From contig CAMSHF010000005.1 of NCBI GenBank assembly GCA_947058615.1, positions 1 through 64,000 on the forward strand: a stretch of 64,000 nucleotides of DNA, written 5' to 3'. The translations under genes were made by a program, and so were the position numbers. This DNA comes from an uncultured Rickettsiella sp. (GTDB lineage: Bacteria; Pseudomonadota; Gammaproteobacteria; Diplorickettsiales; Diplorickettsiaceae). This document shows positions 1 to 9,030 of this stretch, piece by piece. How positions within the stretch are numbered: the first letter of the stretch is position 1; every line of letters begins with the position of its first letter. Below the pieces are notes generated by a model. That model had not been told where the DNA came from. It worked only from the letters and a program-made list of their open reading frames with translations, and ran no database searches.

Positions 1-228
1 AGATTTGCAGAGATAGAAGCAATAAATGCTCAAACACGAGCAGAGACCGCTCAAATAAAAAAAAGTCAAATGCAGATGAAAGCACAGATGAGTGTCATGG
101 AAGCACAGATGAACGCCTTAATAAAGCAAATGGGTGCTCGCACGTTTTATTCAGAAGCGAGTTCGGATGATTCCTCGAGCGCCTACGATGAAACCCGTGT
201 AGACGCTCGAGGATTGCTTCGGCCCTAA
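1..228 (+). CDS. C-terminal fragment of a coiled-coil protein of unknown function (5' end outside window)
   Basis: The first reading frame is open from base 1 to a TAA at 226-228, giving the last 75 residues of a protein whose start lies upstream. The visible part is strongly helical and rich in Gln, Met and Ala, with heptad-like runs such as MQMKAQMSVMEAQMNALIKQM broken only by single residues, followed by a Ser/Asp-rich linker and an Arg-containing tail ending GLLRP. I do not recognise the family. The composition suggests a coiled-coil oligomerisation segment. It could belong to an effector or a mobile-element protein, given the accessory character of the next 2 kb, but nothing visible proves this. 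Confidence 0.55.
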   Translation, partial: RFAEIEAINAQTRAETAQIKKSQMQMKAQMSVMEAQMNALIKQMGARTFYSEASSDDSSSAYDETRVDARGLLRP

Positions 229-255
229 TCAATAAGAGGGTTTTTTAAGGAGGCG

Positions 256-363
256 ATGCTAAAGATGTTAATTGAAGCGATGGGTCAGAAACTTTCTCAT
301 GGTGCAGAAACCCCATTAACTGAAAAGCCAATTCCAGCGCATCAAGAAGCGCCTATGGAATGA
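256..363 (+). CDS. Possible 35-residue small protein
   Basis: A short frame follows the preceding gene by 27 bases. AAGGAGG at 247-253 is a near-perfect ribosome binding site, but it lies only two bases from the ATG at 256. The in-frame ATG at 265 is eleven bases away, so either start is possible. The peptide begins MLKMLIEAMGQKLSHG and ends with a Pro/Glu-rich stretch. No family is recognised. The strong Shine-Dalgarno sequence is the only positive evidence. Confidence 0.3.
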   Translation: MLKMLIEAMGQKLSHGAETPLTEKPIPAHQEAPME

Positions 364-402
364 GTTGTATTAGCTCGAAATGATGTAAGTGTTTGATTTT
401 TC

Positions 403-479
403 TGGCGCGCCCGGAGGGACTCGAACCCCCGACACCCAGGTTCGAAGCCTGGTACTCTATCCAGCTGAGCTACGGGCGC
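403..479 (-). tRNA. tRNA-Arg (anticodon TCG)
   Basis: The reverse complement folds as a 77-nt tRNA including an encoded CCA end. Acceptor arms GCGCCCG and CGGGCGC pair fully. The anticodon stem CCAGG/CCTGG encloses the loop CTTCGAA, giving anticodon TCG. The T arm carries GGTTCGAGTCC. Nothing is irregular. Confidence 0.95.
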
Positions 480-602
480 ATACCCCTCTGAAAGGCCCCG
501 CATTCTAACAGTTTATCCTGCATCCAGCTAGTCTCCTGCTAAAGCAATTTGATAATGATGTAGGGAATTTGTAACAATTCTCTGCTGGATAAGAATACTA
601 AA

Positions 603-631
603 TTGCTAATCAAATTTAAATTAGCTACAAT
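603..631 (+). promoter_or_regulatory. Sigma-70-type promoter of the CAT tRNA
   Basis: TTGCTA at 603-608 and TACAAT at 626-631 are separated by exactly 17 bases. A G+C-rich discriminator (TCGGCTCC), typical of stably expressed RNA genes, follows just before the tRNA. Confidence 0.55.
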
Positions 632-650
632 TCGGCTCCTTCCTAATGAA

Positions 651-727
<77 letters not shown>

Positions 728-741
728 GTTCTATCAAAGAC

Positions 742-960
742 TTATACTACTTTTAAATGATCCCAAAAATCCTCTTGCGGGATTTTTGCGGGAGCTAGAG
801 TTTTTTCTTTGCGATTTAAAATAACCCATTGATCTCTGACCTCCCAATATTACCTGCCTTATTAGCTGAGCGGATTAAATTATTATATTCCGCTTGCAGT
901 AATGAGTAGTATTCCTTCCTCTTTTATGTCCTAATAAATTTTGTCGATCTTCGACAATCG
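742..960 (-). pseudogene. Phage/genomic-island tyrosine integrase, C-terminal remnant
   Basis: Reading the minus strand, one frame gives VEDRQNLLGHKRGRNTTHY, matching the C-terminal block of phage-type tyrosine recombinases (LLGHK...TTxHY, including the catalytic His of LGHK and the nucleophilic Tyr of THY). After the Tyr the frame breaks. The alternative frame continues EYNNLIRSANKAGNI, the expected extension of this family. A further shift leads to a frame ending IPQEDFWDHLKVV and a stop at 742-744. So at least two frameshifts separate still-recognisable coding pieces. The upstream catalytic core (first Arg box, HxLR) is absent. The remnant abuts the 3' side of the CAT tRNA, the classic position of an island integrase. 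Confidence 0.6.
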
Positions 961-1234
961 TCTTATTTTGGAGAAAAAATAAAAAAAGGTAGGGAAAGTT
1001 TGATTTTACTGTTTTATTTTTTATTGCATAATAGAATTTATTTATAAAGTTTGATGTACTAATGAAAATATTAAAATCTAAAAAGTTTGAGATCAATAAT
1101 TTGAATGGGCCCTATTGCCATTAATCTAATTACGTTCGCGTTAAAATTTAAAATAATGTATAATAAAATAGCATAAATTAAATAAAAATATTCCACGTCA
1201 TAAGGATAATATAAAATTCACGGAGAAAAGTGCA

Positions 1235-1324
1235 ATGAAAAGGAGTATCGCCGACAAAGTTAAGTTATTTGAAAACACAGCGACGCAGTACGCACCACTT
1301 GAGGCTAGCCCTGTTTTCTTGTAA
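1235..1324 (+). pseudogene. 5' segment of the EPEYANF-repeat gene, ended by an in-frame TAA
   Basis: An ATG at 1235 has GGAGA at 1222-1226 at good spacing and starts the peptide MKRSIADKVKLFENTATQYA, nine further residues and then TAA at 1322-1324. The same frame stays open beyond the TAA, reading QENKEASKSISIPSAKPRRK and then a stretch ending QAEYVNV, directly into the repeat-bearing frame that starts with GTG at 1424. The simplest reading is one original gene at 1235-2251 with a nonsense codon at 1322 (for instance CAA to TAA). Alternatives are a sequencing error, or genuine use of the GTG at 1424. Confidence 0.55.
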
Positions 1325-1423
1325 CAAGAAAACAAAGAGGCATCTAAATCAATCTCTATTCCTTCAGCTAAACCGAGGCGTAAGAAAAAGAGCCTACAAA
1401 CTGATCAAGCTGAATATGTTAAT

Positions 1424-2251
1424 GTGGTAGGAAGAGGCGAGGCGCCACGCTCTTTAGCTCAAGAAGCTATTATAGATCCTTACAATTCTCGACCTGAGTA
1501 TGCTAATTTTCAATCTTTAAATTTAACAGAGCCTGAGTATGCTAATTTTCAATCTTTGAATTTAATAGAGCCTGAGTATGCTAATTTTCAATCTTTGAAT
1601 TTAACAGAGCCTGAGTATGCTAATTTTCAATCTTTGAATTTAACAGAGCCTGAGTATGCTAATTTTCACCCTTTAGGTGTATCAGATACAGAGCCTTTTT
1701 ATCCGAATCTGGAAGGGCAAACTGTAACTCTTAAAAAAAACAGAAAAAAGGAAACGAGTAGGCAAATCAAAGAATCAACTGTAGGAAAAACTTCTGCTGA
1801 AGAAATTAACTATGCAGAGCTTAATTTAACTCAATCAAATGATGTTAATGTTCTGAATCCCAATATATTAGATACAGGATCAGCTTCTGAATACTGTTAT
1901 TTAAGTGCAGATAATAAATTAATTTCTATTAGCAACCGCTCTGATCAAGATGAAGCATTAGGTACAGCCCAACACAAGATACAAGGAGCAATGTCTTCAG
2001 GTGTTAAAGATAAAGTTCCACTACGAAAAAAAAAGAAAGTTAAAAATAACCCAGGATCTTTGTCGGCTGAATTTACAAAACTTGAAATCCAACCTATCCA
2101 GGAAGAAGAAGCGATGTTAGAAAGTACCTCTTCTTCTGAGGAAAAAAAGCCATCATTATTTAGCTTTTTTTTAAAAAAGCTATCACCGGTTAATATTTTT
2201 GATAAAAAGTCTAAACAGTCAACGCAAGAAGCGAAAATATCATCTCCCTGA
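1424..2251 (+). CDS. Tandem EPEYANF-repeat protein, candidate host-phosphorylated effector
   Basis: A hydrophilic 275-residue frame counted from GTG 1424, which lacks a convincing ribosome site. Residues 24-81 are five near-identical 13-residue repeats, (E)PEYANFQSLNLT, with tyrosines at 26, 39, 52, 65 and 78. EPFYPNL (Tyr93), NYAELNL (Tyr130) and EYCYL (Tyr157/159) follow. EPEYA resembles the EPIYA motif of host-phosphorylated effectors such as CagA. YANF and YPNL also fit the pYxN pattern bound by Grb2-type SH2 domains, and YAEL is ITIM-like. Basic clusters (LKKNRKKE, LRKKKKVK) and a hydrophobic/basic C-terminus complete it. No signal peptide, enzyme fold or membrane helix is visible. The effector role is inference from motifs, and expression is uncertain because of the stop at 1322. 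Confidence 0.6.
   Translation: MVGRGEAPRSLAQEAIIDPYNSRPEYANFQSLNLTEPEYANFQSLNLIEPEYANFQSLNLTEPEYANFQSLNLTEPEYANFHPLGVSDTEPFYPNLEGQTVTLKKNRKKETSRQIKESTVGKTSAEEINYAELNLTQSNDVNVLNPNILDTGSASEYCYLSADNKLISISNRSDQDEALGTAQHKIQGAMSSGVKDKVPLRKKKKVKNNPGSLSAEFTKLEIQPIQEEEAMLESTSSSEEKKPSLFSFFLKKLSPVNIFDKKSKQSTQEAKISSP
1493..1675 (+). repeat. 39-bp tandem repeat, four full copies plus a fifth partial
   Basis: Units start at 1493, 1532, 1571, 1610 and 1649. Each begins cctgagtatgctaattttca. Copies differ by only a few bases (tta/ttg, aca/ata), and the fifth diverges after its first 20 bases. The period is a multiple of three, so each unit adds 13 residues without shifting the frame. The near-identity at DNA level points to recent slippage or recombination. 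Confidence 0.95.
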
Positions 2252-2255
2252 AACC

Positions 2256-2288
2256 AAAACTATGAAAAATCAATAATTTCATAGTTTT
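2256..2288 (+). terminator. Rho-independent terminator after the EPEYANF-repeat gene
   Basis: A perfect 12-bp inverted repeat AAAACTATGAAA (2256-2267) / TTTCATAGTTTT (2277-2288) with a 9-nt loop ends in a T-run, five bases after the stop codon. The A/T symmetry would also let it act from the opposite strand, behind rpoD. Confidence 0.75.
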
Positions 2289-2390
2289 TGTCTTTATTGA
2301 TTTTTTATTTAATTGTTAAGGTTAGTTTGGGAATAGAAAAAAAGTTGGTTTTTAGCTTCTCTTTTTACGTTTTTTTGAATTTTCAACAAA

Positions 2391-4319
2391 CTACTCTTGA
2401 TCTAAGAAGCTACGTAAGGGTTCTGAACGTGTTGGATGGCGTAGTTTACGTAATGCTTTAGCCTCTATTTGTCGTATACGTTCACGTGTGACATCAAATT
2501 GTTTACCGACTTCCTCTAAAGTATGATCCGTATTCATATCGATACCAAAGCGCATACGTAACACTTTAGCTTCACGCGGCGTAAGTGATGCGAGTACACG
2601 CTGTGCTGTTTCGCGTAAACCCTCTATAGTCGCTGCGTCGATGGGTGACAAAGCGGCTGCATCTTCAATGAAGTCACCTAAATGAGAATCACCATCTTCA
2701 TCGCCAATCGGCGTTTCCATAGAAATAGGCTCTTTTGCAATTTTAAGAATCTTACGGATTTTATCTTCGGGCAAGCCCATTTTTTTACTCAGATCTTCAG
2801 GTGAGGGTTCTTTACCGGTTGCTTGTAATATTTGACGCGAAATACGGTTCAATTTATTAATAGTTTCGATCATATGTACGGGAATACGGATAGTTCGTGC
2901 TTGATCGGCAATGGAACGAGTGATAGCTTGTCGTATCCACCAAGTGGCATAGGTTGAAAATTTATAGCCACGGCGATATTCAAATTTATCGACAGCCTTC
3001 ATCAAACCGATGTTCCCTTCTTGAATTAAATCAAGAAACTGCAAGCCACGGTTGGTATATTTTTTTGCAATAGAAATAACAAGTCGTAGATTGGCTTCAA
3101 CCATTTCTTTTTTTGCACGTCGCGCTTTCGCTTCTCCTGCCGACATTTGGCGGTTGATTTCTTTGATCTCAGTTATTGTCATACCGATGTCTTTTTCCAA
3201 TTCACGCAGCTTATTTTGTGCAGTCGTGATAGGAATGTGTAAAGCTTTTAAAGCCTGTGAATAGTCTTTTTTGGCATTGATATGCTTTTTGAGAAAATTT
3301 TCATTGGTTTCATTTTTGGGGAAAGTACTAATAAAAAGTTGGCGAGGCATTTTCGCTTCATTGATACATAAACGCATAATGATTCGTTCTTGGATGCGAG
3401 TTTTTTCGAGCAGAAGACGCATTTTACGCGACAGTCTGTCGAGTTGACGCGGAATTAATTTAAATTTAGTAAACACATCGGCTAATAAGGCCGCTTGCTT
3501 TAAGGCTTTTTTATCGTGACGACCGTATTTTTTTTGTGTCGTAATATAGGCTTCATAGCGTGTTTTTAGCTCAGCAAAACGAGTATGCGCCAATTCTGGA
3601 TCGGGCCCACCATCTAATTCATTAAATCCTTCATCATCAGTTGCGCCAATTTTAGTTTTAGTCTCATCGCTCTCATCATCGGTATCTTTGTCATCAATAT
3701 TTTTAGTACGCTCAAACTCTTGATCATCTGCTTCAACATCCGAAGTATTTTTTCCAGAGGGTAACTCGAGAGGGATAGATAGCTCTTCAAGATCTAAAAA
3801 TCCACTAATAATGTCATTTAATCGGATTTCTTGCTGTTCATAACGTGTATAATCATTCAGTATATCAAAAATATTTTCTGGATATTGAGTAAGCGCAGTT
3901 AATATGGCTTGCAAACCTTCTTCAATACGTTTGGCTAGCTTAATTTCACCTTCGCGTGTGAGTAATTCAACAGTACCCATTTCACGCATATACATACGTA
4001 CTGGATCGGTTGTTCGGCCCAATTCGGTGGTGATATTACCTAGAATGTGGGTGTTTTCTGAGTTATTTTCTTCTTCTGATGAGTTATTGACGATACTCGA
4101 AGAAAGTAAAGTTTCCAAATCAGGAGGAACTTCATAAACAGGTATGCCGATCTCATTGAGCATCAAGATAATCTCATCAAGCTGCAGTTGCTCTTGCTCG
4201 GCTTCAGATATAATATCTTCTAGTAAATGGTCATTTATTTCAGCGTAAGTAACAAATCCTTGTTTTTTACCGTGTGCAATAAGCTCTCGTAAACGGGATT
4301 GTTGTTGTTCGAAATCCAT
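2391..4319 (-). CDS. rpoD: RNA polymerase primary sigma factor RpoD (sigma-70)
   Basis: A 642-residue housekeeping sigma factor. Region 1.1 occupies about the first 80 residues. Region 1.2 holds [11 protein letters not shown] near residue 105. An acidic non-conserved insert (Asp/Glu-rich, about 190-240) precedes the core. Regions 2.1-2.4 ([20 protein letters not shown], then [20 protein letters not shown] and [10 protein letters not shown]) bind core enzyme and the -10 element. Region 4.2 ([20 protein letters not shown]) reads the -35 element. AGAGGTC in front of ATG 4319 supports the start. It is transcribed alone; the usual upstream partners rpsU and dnaG are not adjacent, and folKP diverges from it. 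Confidence 0.98.
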   Translation of the reverse strand: MDFEQQQSRLRELIAHGKKQGFVTYAEINDHLLEDIISEAEQEQLQLDEIILMLNEIGIPVYEVPPDLETLLSSSIVNNSSEEENNSENTHILGNITTELGRTTDPVRMYMREMGTVELLTREGEIKLAKRIEEGLQAILTALTQYPENIFDILNDYTRYEQQEIRLNDIISGFLDLEELSIPLELPSGKNTSDVEADDQEFERTKNIDDKDTDDESDETKTKIGATDDEGFNELDGGPDPELAHTRFAELKTRYEAYITTQKKYGRHDKKALKQAALLADVFTKFKLIPRQLDRLSRKMRLLLEKTRIQERIIMRLCINEAKMPRQLFISTFPKNETNENFLKKHINAKKDYSQALKALHIPITTAQNKLRELEKDIGMTITEIKEINRQMSAGEAKARRAKKEMVEANLRLVISIAKKYTNRGLQFLDLIQEGNIGLMKAVDKFEYRRGYKFSTYATWWIRQAITRSIADQARTIRIPVHMIETINKLNRISRQILQATGKEPSPEDLSKKMGLPEDKIRKILKIAKEPISMETPIGDEDGDSHLGDFIEDAAALSPIDAATIEGLRETAQRVLASLTPREAKVLRMRFGIDMNTDHTLEEVGKQFDVTRERIRQIEAKALRKLRHPTRSEPLRSFLDQE

Positions 4320-4354
4320 AGCTGTTCTTGACCTCTTGGGAAAGTAATAATTTT

Positions 4355-4360
4355 ATTATA
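4355..4360 (-). promoter_or_regulatory. Probable -10 element of rpoD
   Basis: The minus strand reads TATAAT 36 bases upstream of the rpoD start, in the 103-bp divergent gap with folKP. No strong -35 is evident at 16-18 bases, so this is a partial promoter call. Confidence 0.35.
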
Positions 4361-4422
4361 CCTAATAAGATAAACCTATAAACCTTTAACGTAGAAAAGG
4401 CAAGCCCTTTAAGGCAAAAGAT

Positions 4423-5766
4423 ATGCTAATACTTAGTTTAGGTACAAACTTAGGCGATAGTTTAAATAACATACGCTTAGGTCTGCAATTATTACAAAAA
4501 TCAGGGACGATTGCACCTGGTCAAATTTCTCCTCTTTATACTTCATCAGCGCTCTTACCTGCTTATGCTCCTGTCGCTTGGAATAAACCTTATTTAAACT
4601 TAGCGGTTGCTTGTGAAACAGATTTATCTCCACTTGAAGTGCTTAAGCTCATTAAGCAGATTGAGCGAGAAATGGGCAGAGAAGAAACACAGCGCTGGGC
4701 ACCTCGCATTATTGATATTGATATTTTAGCCTGGGATAGTTGTGTGATTGACCAAGTAGGTCTCAAAATACCGCATGTGGAATTATTAGCTCGACCTTTT
4801 GCATTATGGCCGTTGTTGGATTTATGGCCAGATTGGCAACACCCAACGACAGATTTCACCGGCTTATTACGCCGTTGGGGCTCACGTTATACAGGCGATC
4901 AAGCGCCATGTGGAACCAAACAGCTTCACCATCGTTTAGAAGGAAGCGCCTTAGTGGGAATTTTAAATATAACTCCTGATTCTTTTTCAGATGGCGGTAA
5001 GTTTATAAGCCTGCCTAATGCATTGGCACAAGCAGAAAAATTAGTACGAGAAGGAGCTGAAGTACTTGATATAGGGGCTGAATCGACTCGCCCAGGTGCG
5101 GTTCCCGTACAGCCTGAAGCAGAATGGGCACTATTAAAACCGGTTTTGTTAGGTTTAAAAGAACATAGCAAGCAATGGGTACTTAAACCAAAGCTAAGTA
5201 TCGATACTCGTCATTATACTGTAGCAGAAAGCGCTCTGCTGTTAGGTATTGACTGGATCAATGATGTGAGTGGGTTTTGCGATCCGAGTATGCGTGCATT
5301 AGCTGCAGGCAGTTCAGTGAAATGTGTGGTAATGCACAATCTGGGAGTTCCTGCGCAGAAAAATGTGGTTTTAGCGCCATATCCAGATATTTGTGAGCAA
5401 ATATTGAATTGGGCTGAGCAGCGCTTCGATCAGCTCCTTAATACAGGTGTCGATGCCCATCAATTGATTTTCGATATTGGTATAGGCTTTGGAAAAACAG
5501 CTCAACACTCTCTTTTTTTACTAAAAAATATCGAAAAATTTCGTTCTTTAAATTGTCCTCTATTAGTGGGTCATTCGCGAAAATCATTTTTAAACTTAAT
5601 AACAGAAAAGTCTTTTCCAGATCGAGATTTTGAAACGGCTATGATTTCCTATCAATTGGCAGCCAAGCATGTGGATTATTTACGTGTCCACAATGTTGGT
5701 TTAAATGCTAAAGCTATTGCTATGGCGACTCGATTTATTCCAGCAGATGAGCTTGTTATTGCTTAA
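4423..5766 (+). CDS. folKP: Bifunctional HPPK-dihydropteroate synthase (FolK-FolP fusion)
   Basis: A 447-residue protein joining two consecutive folate enzymes. Residues 1-155 are 6-hydroxymethyl-7,8-dihydropterin pyrophosphokinase (LSLGTNLGDSLNNI; RWAPRIIDIDILAWD with the catalytic acidic pair). From about residue 175 comes dihydropteroate synthase, with GILNITPDSFSDGG, DIGAESTRPGA, SIDTRHY, a DVSG loop and FDIGIGFGKT. The second domain condenses the pyrophosphorylated pterin with p-aminobenzoate. Such fusions are known in other organisms, including Francisella. No folB or folA is adjacent. The gene converges on gcvPB, leaving only 7 bases between their stops. Confidence 0.93.
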   Translation: MLILSLGTNLGDSLNNIRLGLQLLQKSGTIAPGQISPLYTSSALLPAYAPVAWNKPYLNLAVACETDLSPLEVLKLIKQIEREMGREETQRWAPRIIDIDILAWDSCVIDQVGLKIPHVELLARPFALWPLLDLWPDWQHPTTDFTGLLRRWGSRYTGDQAPCGTKQLHHRLEGSALVGILNITPDSFSDGGKFISLPNALAQAEKLVREGAEVLDIGAESTRPGAVPVQPEAEWALLKPVLLGLKEHSKQWVLKPKLSIDTRHYTVAESALLLGIDWINDVSGFCDPSMRALAAGSSVKCVVMHNLGVPAQKNVVLAPYPDICEQILNWAEQRFDQLLNTGVDAHQLIFDIGIGFGKTAQHSLFLLKNIEKFRSLNCPLLVGHSRKSFLNLITEKSFPDRDFETAMISYQLAAKHVDYLRVHNVGLNAKAIAMATRFIPADELVIA

Positions 5767-5773
5767 CTACAAG

Positions 5774-7228
5774 TTAATTAATTTTCCCAGTGAGATCCAA
5801 TTCTTTTACAGCTTTCACATCATCTAAGCGTTGATGAGTTAAATGATGGGGCGCATTGTTTAAAACAGTGGGATTTTTCTTTGCCTCAATAAGGATTTTT
5901 TCCATAGCCATTACAAATTTATCAAGTTCTTGTTTTGCTTCAGTTTCTGTAGGTTCGATCAGCAAACATTCAGGCACGAGCAAAGGAAAATAAGTTGTGG
6001 GAGCATGAAATCCGAAATCAAGTAAGCGTTTCCCTACATCCATGGCGGTGACATTAAATTGCTTAGATAAAGCTTTTAATGTCAATATGAATTCATGGCT
6101 GGCACGTCGTTGTGGGAAAGCGGGAATGTATCCAATTTGTTGTAATCGCTTAAGCAAGTAATTAGCATTCAGTGTGGCAAATTTTGACACACGTTTTAGT
6201 CCCTCTCGACCTAGTAAACGGGCATAAATATAAGCACGTAGTAATATCCCTGTATTCCCCATAAAAGTGGATAAGCGACCTATACTGTGAGGTCTATCTT
6301 TTAAATTAAGCCATCGGTATTGATTGTTTTCATAAGCAACAATGGGTATCGGTAAAAAGGGCAGTAGATGTTCTCTAACTGCGACAGGGCCTGCGCCAGG
6401 CCCCCCCCCACCGTGCGGCGTAGCAAAAGTTTTATGTAAATTTAGATGCATCACGTCAAAGCCCATATCTCCGGGTCGTACTTTACCTAAAATGGCATTG
6501 AGATTAGCGCCGTCATAGTAAAGTAAACCACCTGCTTGATGAATAATGTGGGCAATCTGTTCAATTTGCCTTTCAAATACGCCTAGAGTCGAAGGATTGG
6601 TTAACATAATTCCTGCAGTATGGTGACCTACTGCAGTTTGAAGTGCTTCTAAATTGATGTCGCCTTCAATGTTTGTTGGGATTTCCCGTACTTTATAGCC
6701 ACACATTACCGCAGAAGCAGGATTGGTACCATGTGCGGCAGCAGGAATTAGAAATTCAGTGCGGGCAGGATCATTTCGTATGGTGTGATAAGCTTTAATC
6801 ATGGCAACACCCGCAAATTCCCCTTGTGCACCGGCCATAGGTGTCAATGAAACGCCACACATACCGGTGATGGTTTTTAAAATTTCTTGAAATTCATAGA
6901 GACAATGTAAGGTGCCTTGAGAAGATTCTTCAAGCACTAAAGGATGTTGATTAAGAAAGTGAGACAATGACGCTAAATGATGTATTCCTCGTGGGTTGTA
7001 TTTCATCGTACAAGATCCGAGCGGATAGAAGTTTGTATCGATAGAGAAGTTCTTTTGAGACTCGCGGGTGAAATGTCGTACCACTTGCAATTCAGAAACT
7101 TCAGGTAAAAAAACTTTTTTTTTCCGCAAGCAATTTTCGGGTATAGAGAAATATTTATTTTGATGTAAAGAGGGTGGTATTTGCGCTTTTGCAGTACGAC
7201 CCGTTTGACTCTGTGCTAAAATAGACAT
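5774..7228 (-). CDS. gcvPB: Glycine decarboxylase P-protein subunit 2 (GcvPB)
   Basis: A 484-residue PLP enzyme, the C-terminal half of the split P-protein, which decarboxylates glycine and passes aminomethyl to the lipoyl arm of Gcv[15 protein letters not shown] near residue 70 is family-specific. [20 protein letters not shown] holds the PLP-binding lysine and the glycine-rich loop. It starts 9 bases after gcvPA and ends the gcvT-gcvH-gcvPA-gcvPB operon. Confidence 0.96.
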   Translation of the reverse strand: MSILAQSQTGRTAKAQIPPSLHQNKYFSIPENCLRKKKVFLPEVSELQVVRHFTRESQKNFSIDTNFYPLGSCTMKYNPRGIHHLASLSHFLNQHPLVLEESSQGTLHCLYEFQEILKTITGMCGVSLTPMAGAQGEFAGVAMIKAYHTIRNDPARTEFLIPAAAHGTNPASAVMCGYKVREIPTNIEGDINLEALQTAVGHHTAGIMLTNPSTLGVFERQIEQIAHIIHQAGGLLYYDGANLNAILGKVRPGDMGFDVMHLNLHKTFATPHGGGGPGAGPVAVREHLLPFLPIPIVAYENNQYRWLNLKDRPHSIGRLSTFMGNTGILLRAYIYARLLGREGLKRVSKFATLNANYLLKRLQQIGYIPAFPQRRASHEFILTLKALSKQFNVTAMDVGKRLLDFGFHAPTTYFPLLVPECLLIEPTETEAKQELDKFVMAMEKILIEAKKNPTVLNNAPHHLTHQRLDDVKAVKELDLTGKIN

Positions 7229-7237
7229 AAAAAATTG

Positions 7238-8608
7238 TTACAATAGAGTAGTAGAAAGTGATTTTGATAATTCTTGTTGATAATAATTTAAATCGGCTAG
7301 TGTTTTGGTTTCAGTTGCACAAATTAATAAAGCATTACCTAATTCAGGATAGTATGCCGATAGATCATATCCTCCTTGTATGCCTACCTTGGATAAATTA
7401 GATAGTATATTTGCAACAGATTTAGGCAAACGAATCACGAACTCATGAAAATAAACATTATTGAAAATGAGCTTTACTTGAGGTATTTGAGTTAAAAGAT
7501 CAGCAAGTTGCTGCGCGTGCTGATGAGAGGTTGAAGCGACTTGCCTTAAGCCTGTAGGCCCTAAAAGACTCATATAAATAGTCGCTGCAGTCACTAATAA
7601 ACCTTGGTTAGTGCAAATATTTGAGGTGGCTTTGGCGCGGCGGATATGTTGTTCACGAGCTTGTAGTGTTAATGTAAATCCGACTTTTCCGTTTTTATCA
7701 GTGGTGCGCCCGACAATTCGGCCTGGCATTTGTCTTAGCCATTCCTTCTTACAACACATAAAACCAAAATAAGGTCCGCCACCTGCCAGTGGTACGCCTA
7801 ATGGCTGTCCTTCACCACAAACAATATCAGCTCCTCGATTGCCCCAACTTCCAGGTTCTTTGAGCAAAGCTAAGCTAATGGGATTAGCGACAGCAATGAC
7901 AAAAGCCTGTTGCGCATGCGCCCATTCAGTGAGCAGATCCACTTCCTCTAACGAACCAAAAAAGTTAGGTTGTGGTATCACCAAAGCGCAAATGTCTTGT
8001 CGATTCCAGATTTCGAGTGTTGATAACAAGGTTTTACCTTGTTCTGGGCAAAAAGGAAGTTCTATGAGTTCGATGGCTTGTTGAATAAGAATCGTTTGTA
8101 AGGTTTGTCGATAATGAGGGTGTAAGCTGCGCGGGATTAAAATTTTTGCTGATGAGGTTTTTTTGTTGGCTCTAACCGCCATCAAAACTGCTTCAGCTAA
8201 AGCGGAGGCACCGTCATAAAGTGAAGCATTCGAATAATCCATACCCGTCAAGCTAGCCATCATAGTTTGATATTCATAGATCAATTGTAAGGTTCCTTGG
8301 CTGGCTTCTGCCTGATAAGGCGTATAGCCCGTCATAAACTCACCGCGGCTCGTTATATCCCAAACGGCAGCGGGTATATGATGCTCATAAGCCCCTGCAC
8401 CAATAAAACAAAGCCCTTTTTTATTTTTTTCACTGCATGTTTCTATTATCCGTTTTATTTCCATTTCAGTTAAACCTGAAGGAATAGCGCTTAATTCCGC
8501 TGTTTTTAAATGAGAAGGAATTTCATTAAATAGATCGTCAATCGTATGTACATCCAATGTAGCCAACATCTCTTGTACTTCAATCTCAGTGTGGGGAATA
8601 AAGGGCAT
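7238..8608 (-). CDS. gcvPA: Glycine decarboxylase P-protein subunit 1 (GcvPA)
   Basis: A 456-residue partner half of the split P-protein that forms the heterotetramer with GcvPB. The frame is open 39 bases further upstream. ATG 8608 ([15 protein letters not shown]) is preferred: it is preceded by GAGG inside the end of gcvH and sits one base past the gcvH TGA, a typical coupled start. Family motifs include [30 protein letters not shown] and a G-G-G-P-YFGFM segment. It lacks the PLP lysine, as expected for this subunit. Confidence 0.95.
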   Translation of the reverse strand: MPFIPHTEIEVQEMLATLDVHTIDDLFNEIPSHLKTAELSAIPSGLTEMEIKRIIETCSEKNKKGLCFIGAGAYEHHIPAAVWDITSRGEFMTGYTPYQAEASQGTLQLIYEYQTMMASLTGMDYSNASLYDGASALAEAVLMAVRANKKTSSAKILIPRSLHPHYRQTLQTILIQQAIELIELPFCPEQGKTLLSTLEIWNRQDICALVIPQPNFFGSLEEVDLLTEWAHAQQAFVIAVANPISLALLKEPGSWGNRGADIVCGEGQPLGVPLAGGGPYFGFMCCKKEWLRQMPGRIVGRTTDKNGKVGFTLTLQAREQHIRRAKATSNICTNQGLLVTAATIYMSLLGPTGLRQVASTSHQHAQQLADLLTQIPQVKLIFNNVYFHEFVIRLPKSVANILSNLSKVGIQGGYDLSAYYPELGNALLICATETKTLADLNYYQQELSKSLSTTLL

Positions 8609-8609
8609 A

Positions 8610-9002
8610 TCAGACCTCAACCAAAATTTGTTGCTCGTACGTTGCAAAATCTAATAATTTTTCTAATTCATTGGCATCAGAAAACTGAAGGCGAAATAAC
8701 CATCCTTTTTCGTATGAAGCCGTGTTGATAAGTTCCGGTGCATTGTTAAGTGAAGAATTGATTTCAGTGACTATGCCTGAAAGAGGTGCATAAACATCCG
8801 CAGCCGCTTTAACAGATTCTAAAACACAAGCTTCTTCACCTCGTTGTAAGATTTTTTTGACGGCAGGTAATTCAACGTAAACAATATCGCCTAATAATTT
8901 TTGGGCATAGGGAGTAATTCCAACACACACAATATTATTTTCTTCAAGCCGAACCCACTCATGAGTCGGTGTATATTTAAATAATTCAGCTATATTTTTC
9001 AT
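8610..9002 (-). CDS. gcvH: Glycine cleavage system H protein
   Basis: A 130-residue lipoyl carrier. The lipoylation site is the Lys in [16 protein letters not shown], preceded by the conserved GDIVYVELP strand. It shuttles the aminomethyl group from the P-protein to GcvT and is reoxidised by lipoamide dehydrogenase, which is not in the window. It lies 28 bases downstream of gcvT and overlaps the translation signal of gcvPA. Confidence 0.97.
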   Translation of the reverse strand: MKNIAELFKYTPTHEWVRLEENNIVCVGITPYAQKLLGDIVYVELPAVKKILQRGEEACVLESVKAAADVYAPLSGIVTEINSSLNNAPELINTASYEKGWLFRLQFSDANELEKLLDFATYEQQILVEV

Positions 9003-9030
9003 GATAATTACTCTTTAATAAATCCAGTTT

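Noticed and set aside
875-1096. Intact 73-residue protein on the minus strand
   Set aside because: Only its last third resembles integrase; the first part is A+T-rich low-complexity sequence, so it is a fragment of a pseudogene rather than a gene.
1107-1113. att repeat of the CAT tRNA end
   Set aside because: Only TGGGCCC (7 bases) is shared with the tRNA 3' part, too short to claim an attachment site.
1493-1675. CRISPR array
   Set aside because: The repeats are contiguous 39-bp units without spacers and keep a reading frame.
2487-2502. parS-like sequence (GTTCACGTGTGACA) inside rpoD
   Set aside because: About 11 of 16 positions match the parS consensus, but it lies in a strongly conserved coding segment (RERIRQIE) that explains the bases.
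7238-8647. Longer GcvPA start at 8647
   Set aside because: It would overlap gcvH by 38 bases, whereas ATG 8608 has a GAGG ribosome site and the normal N-terminus.
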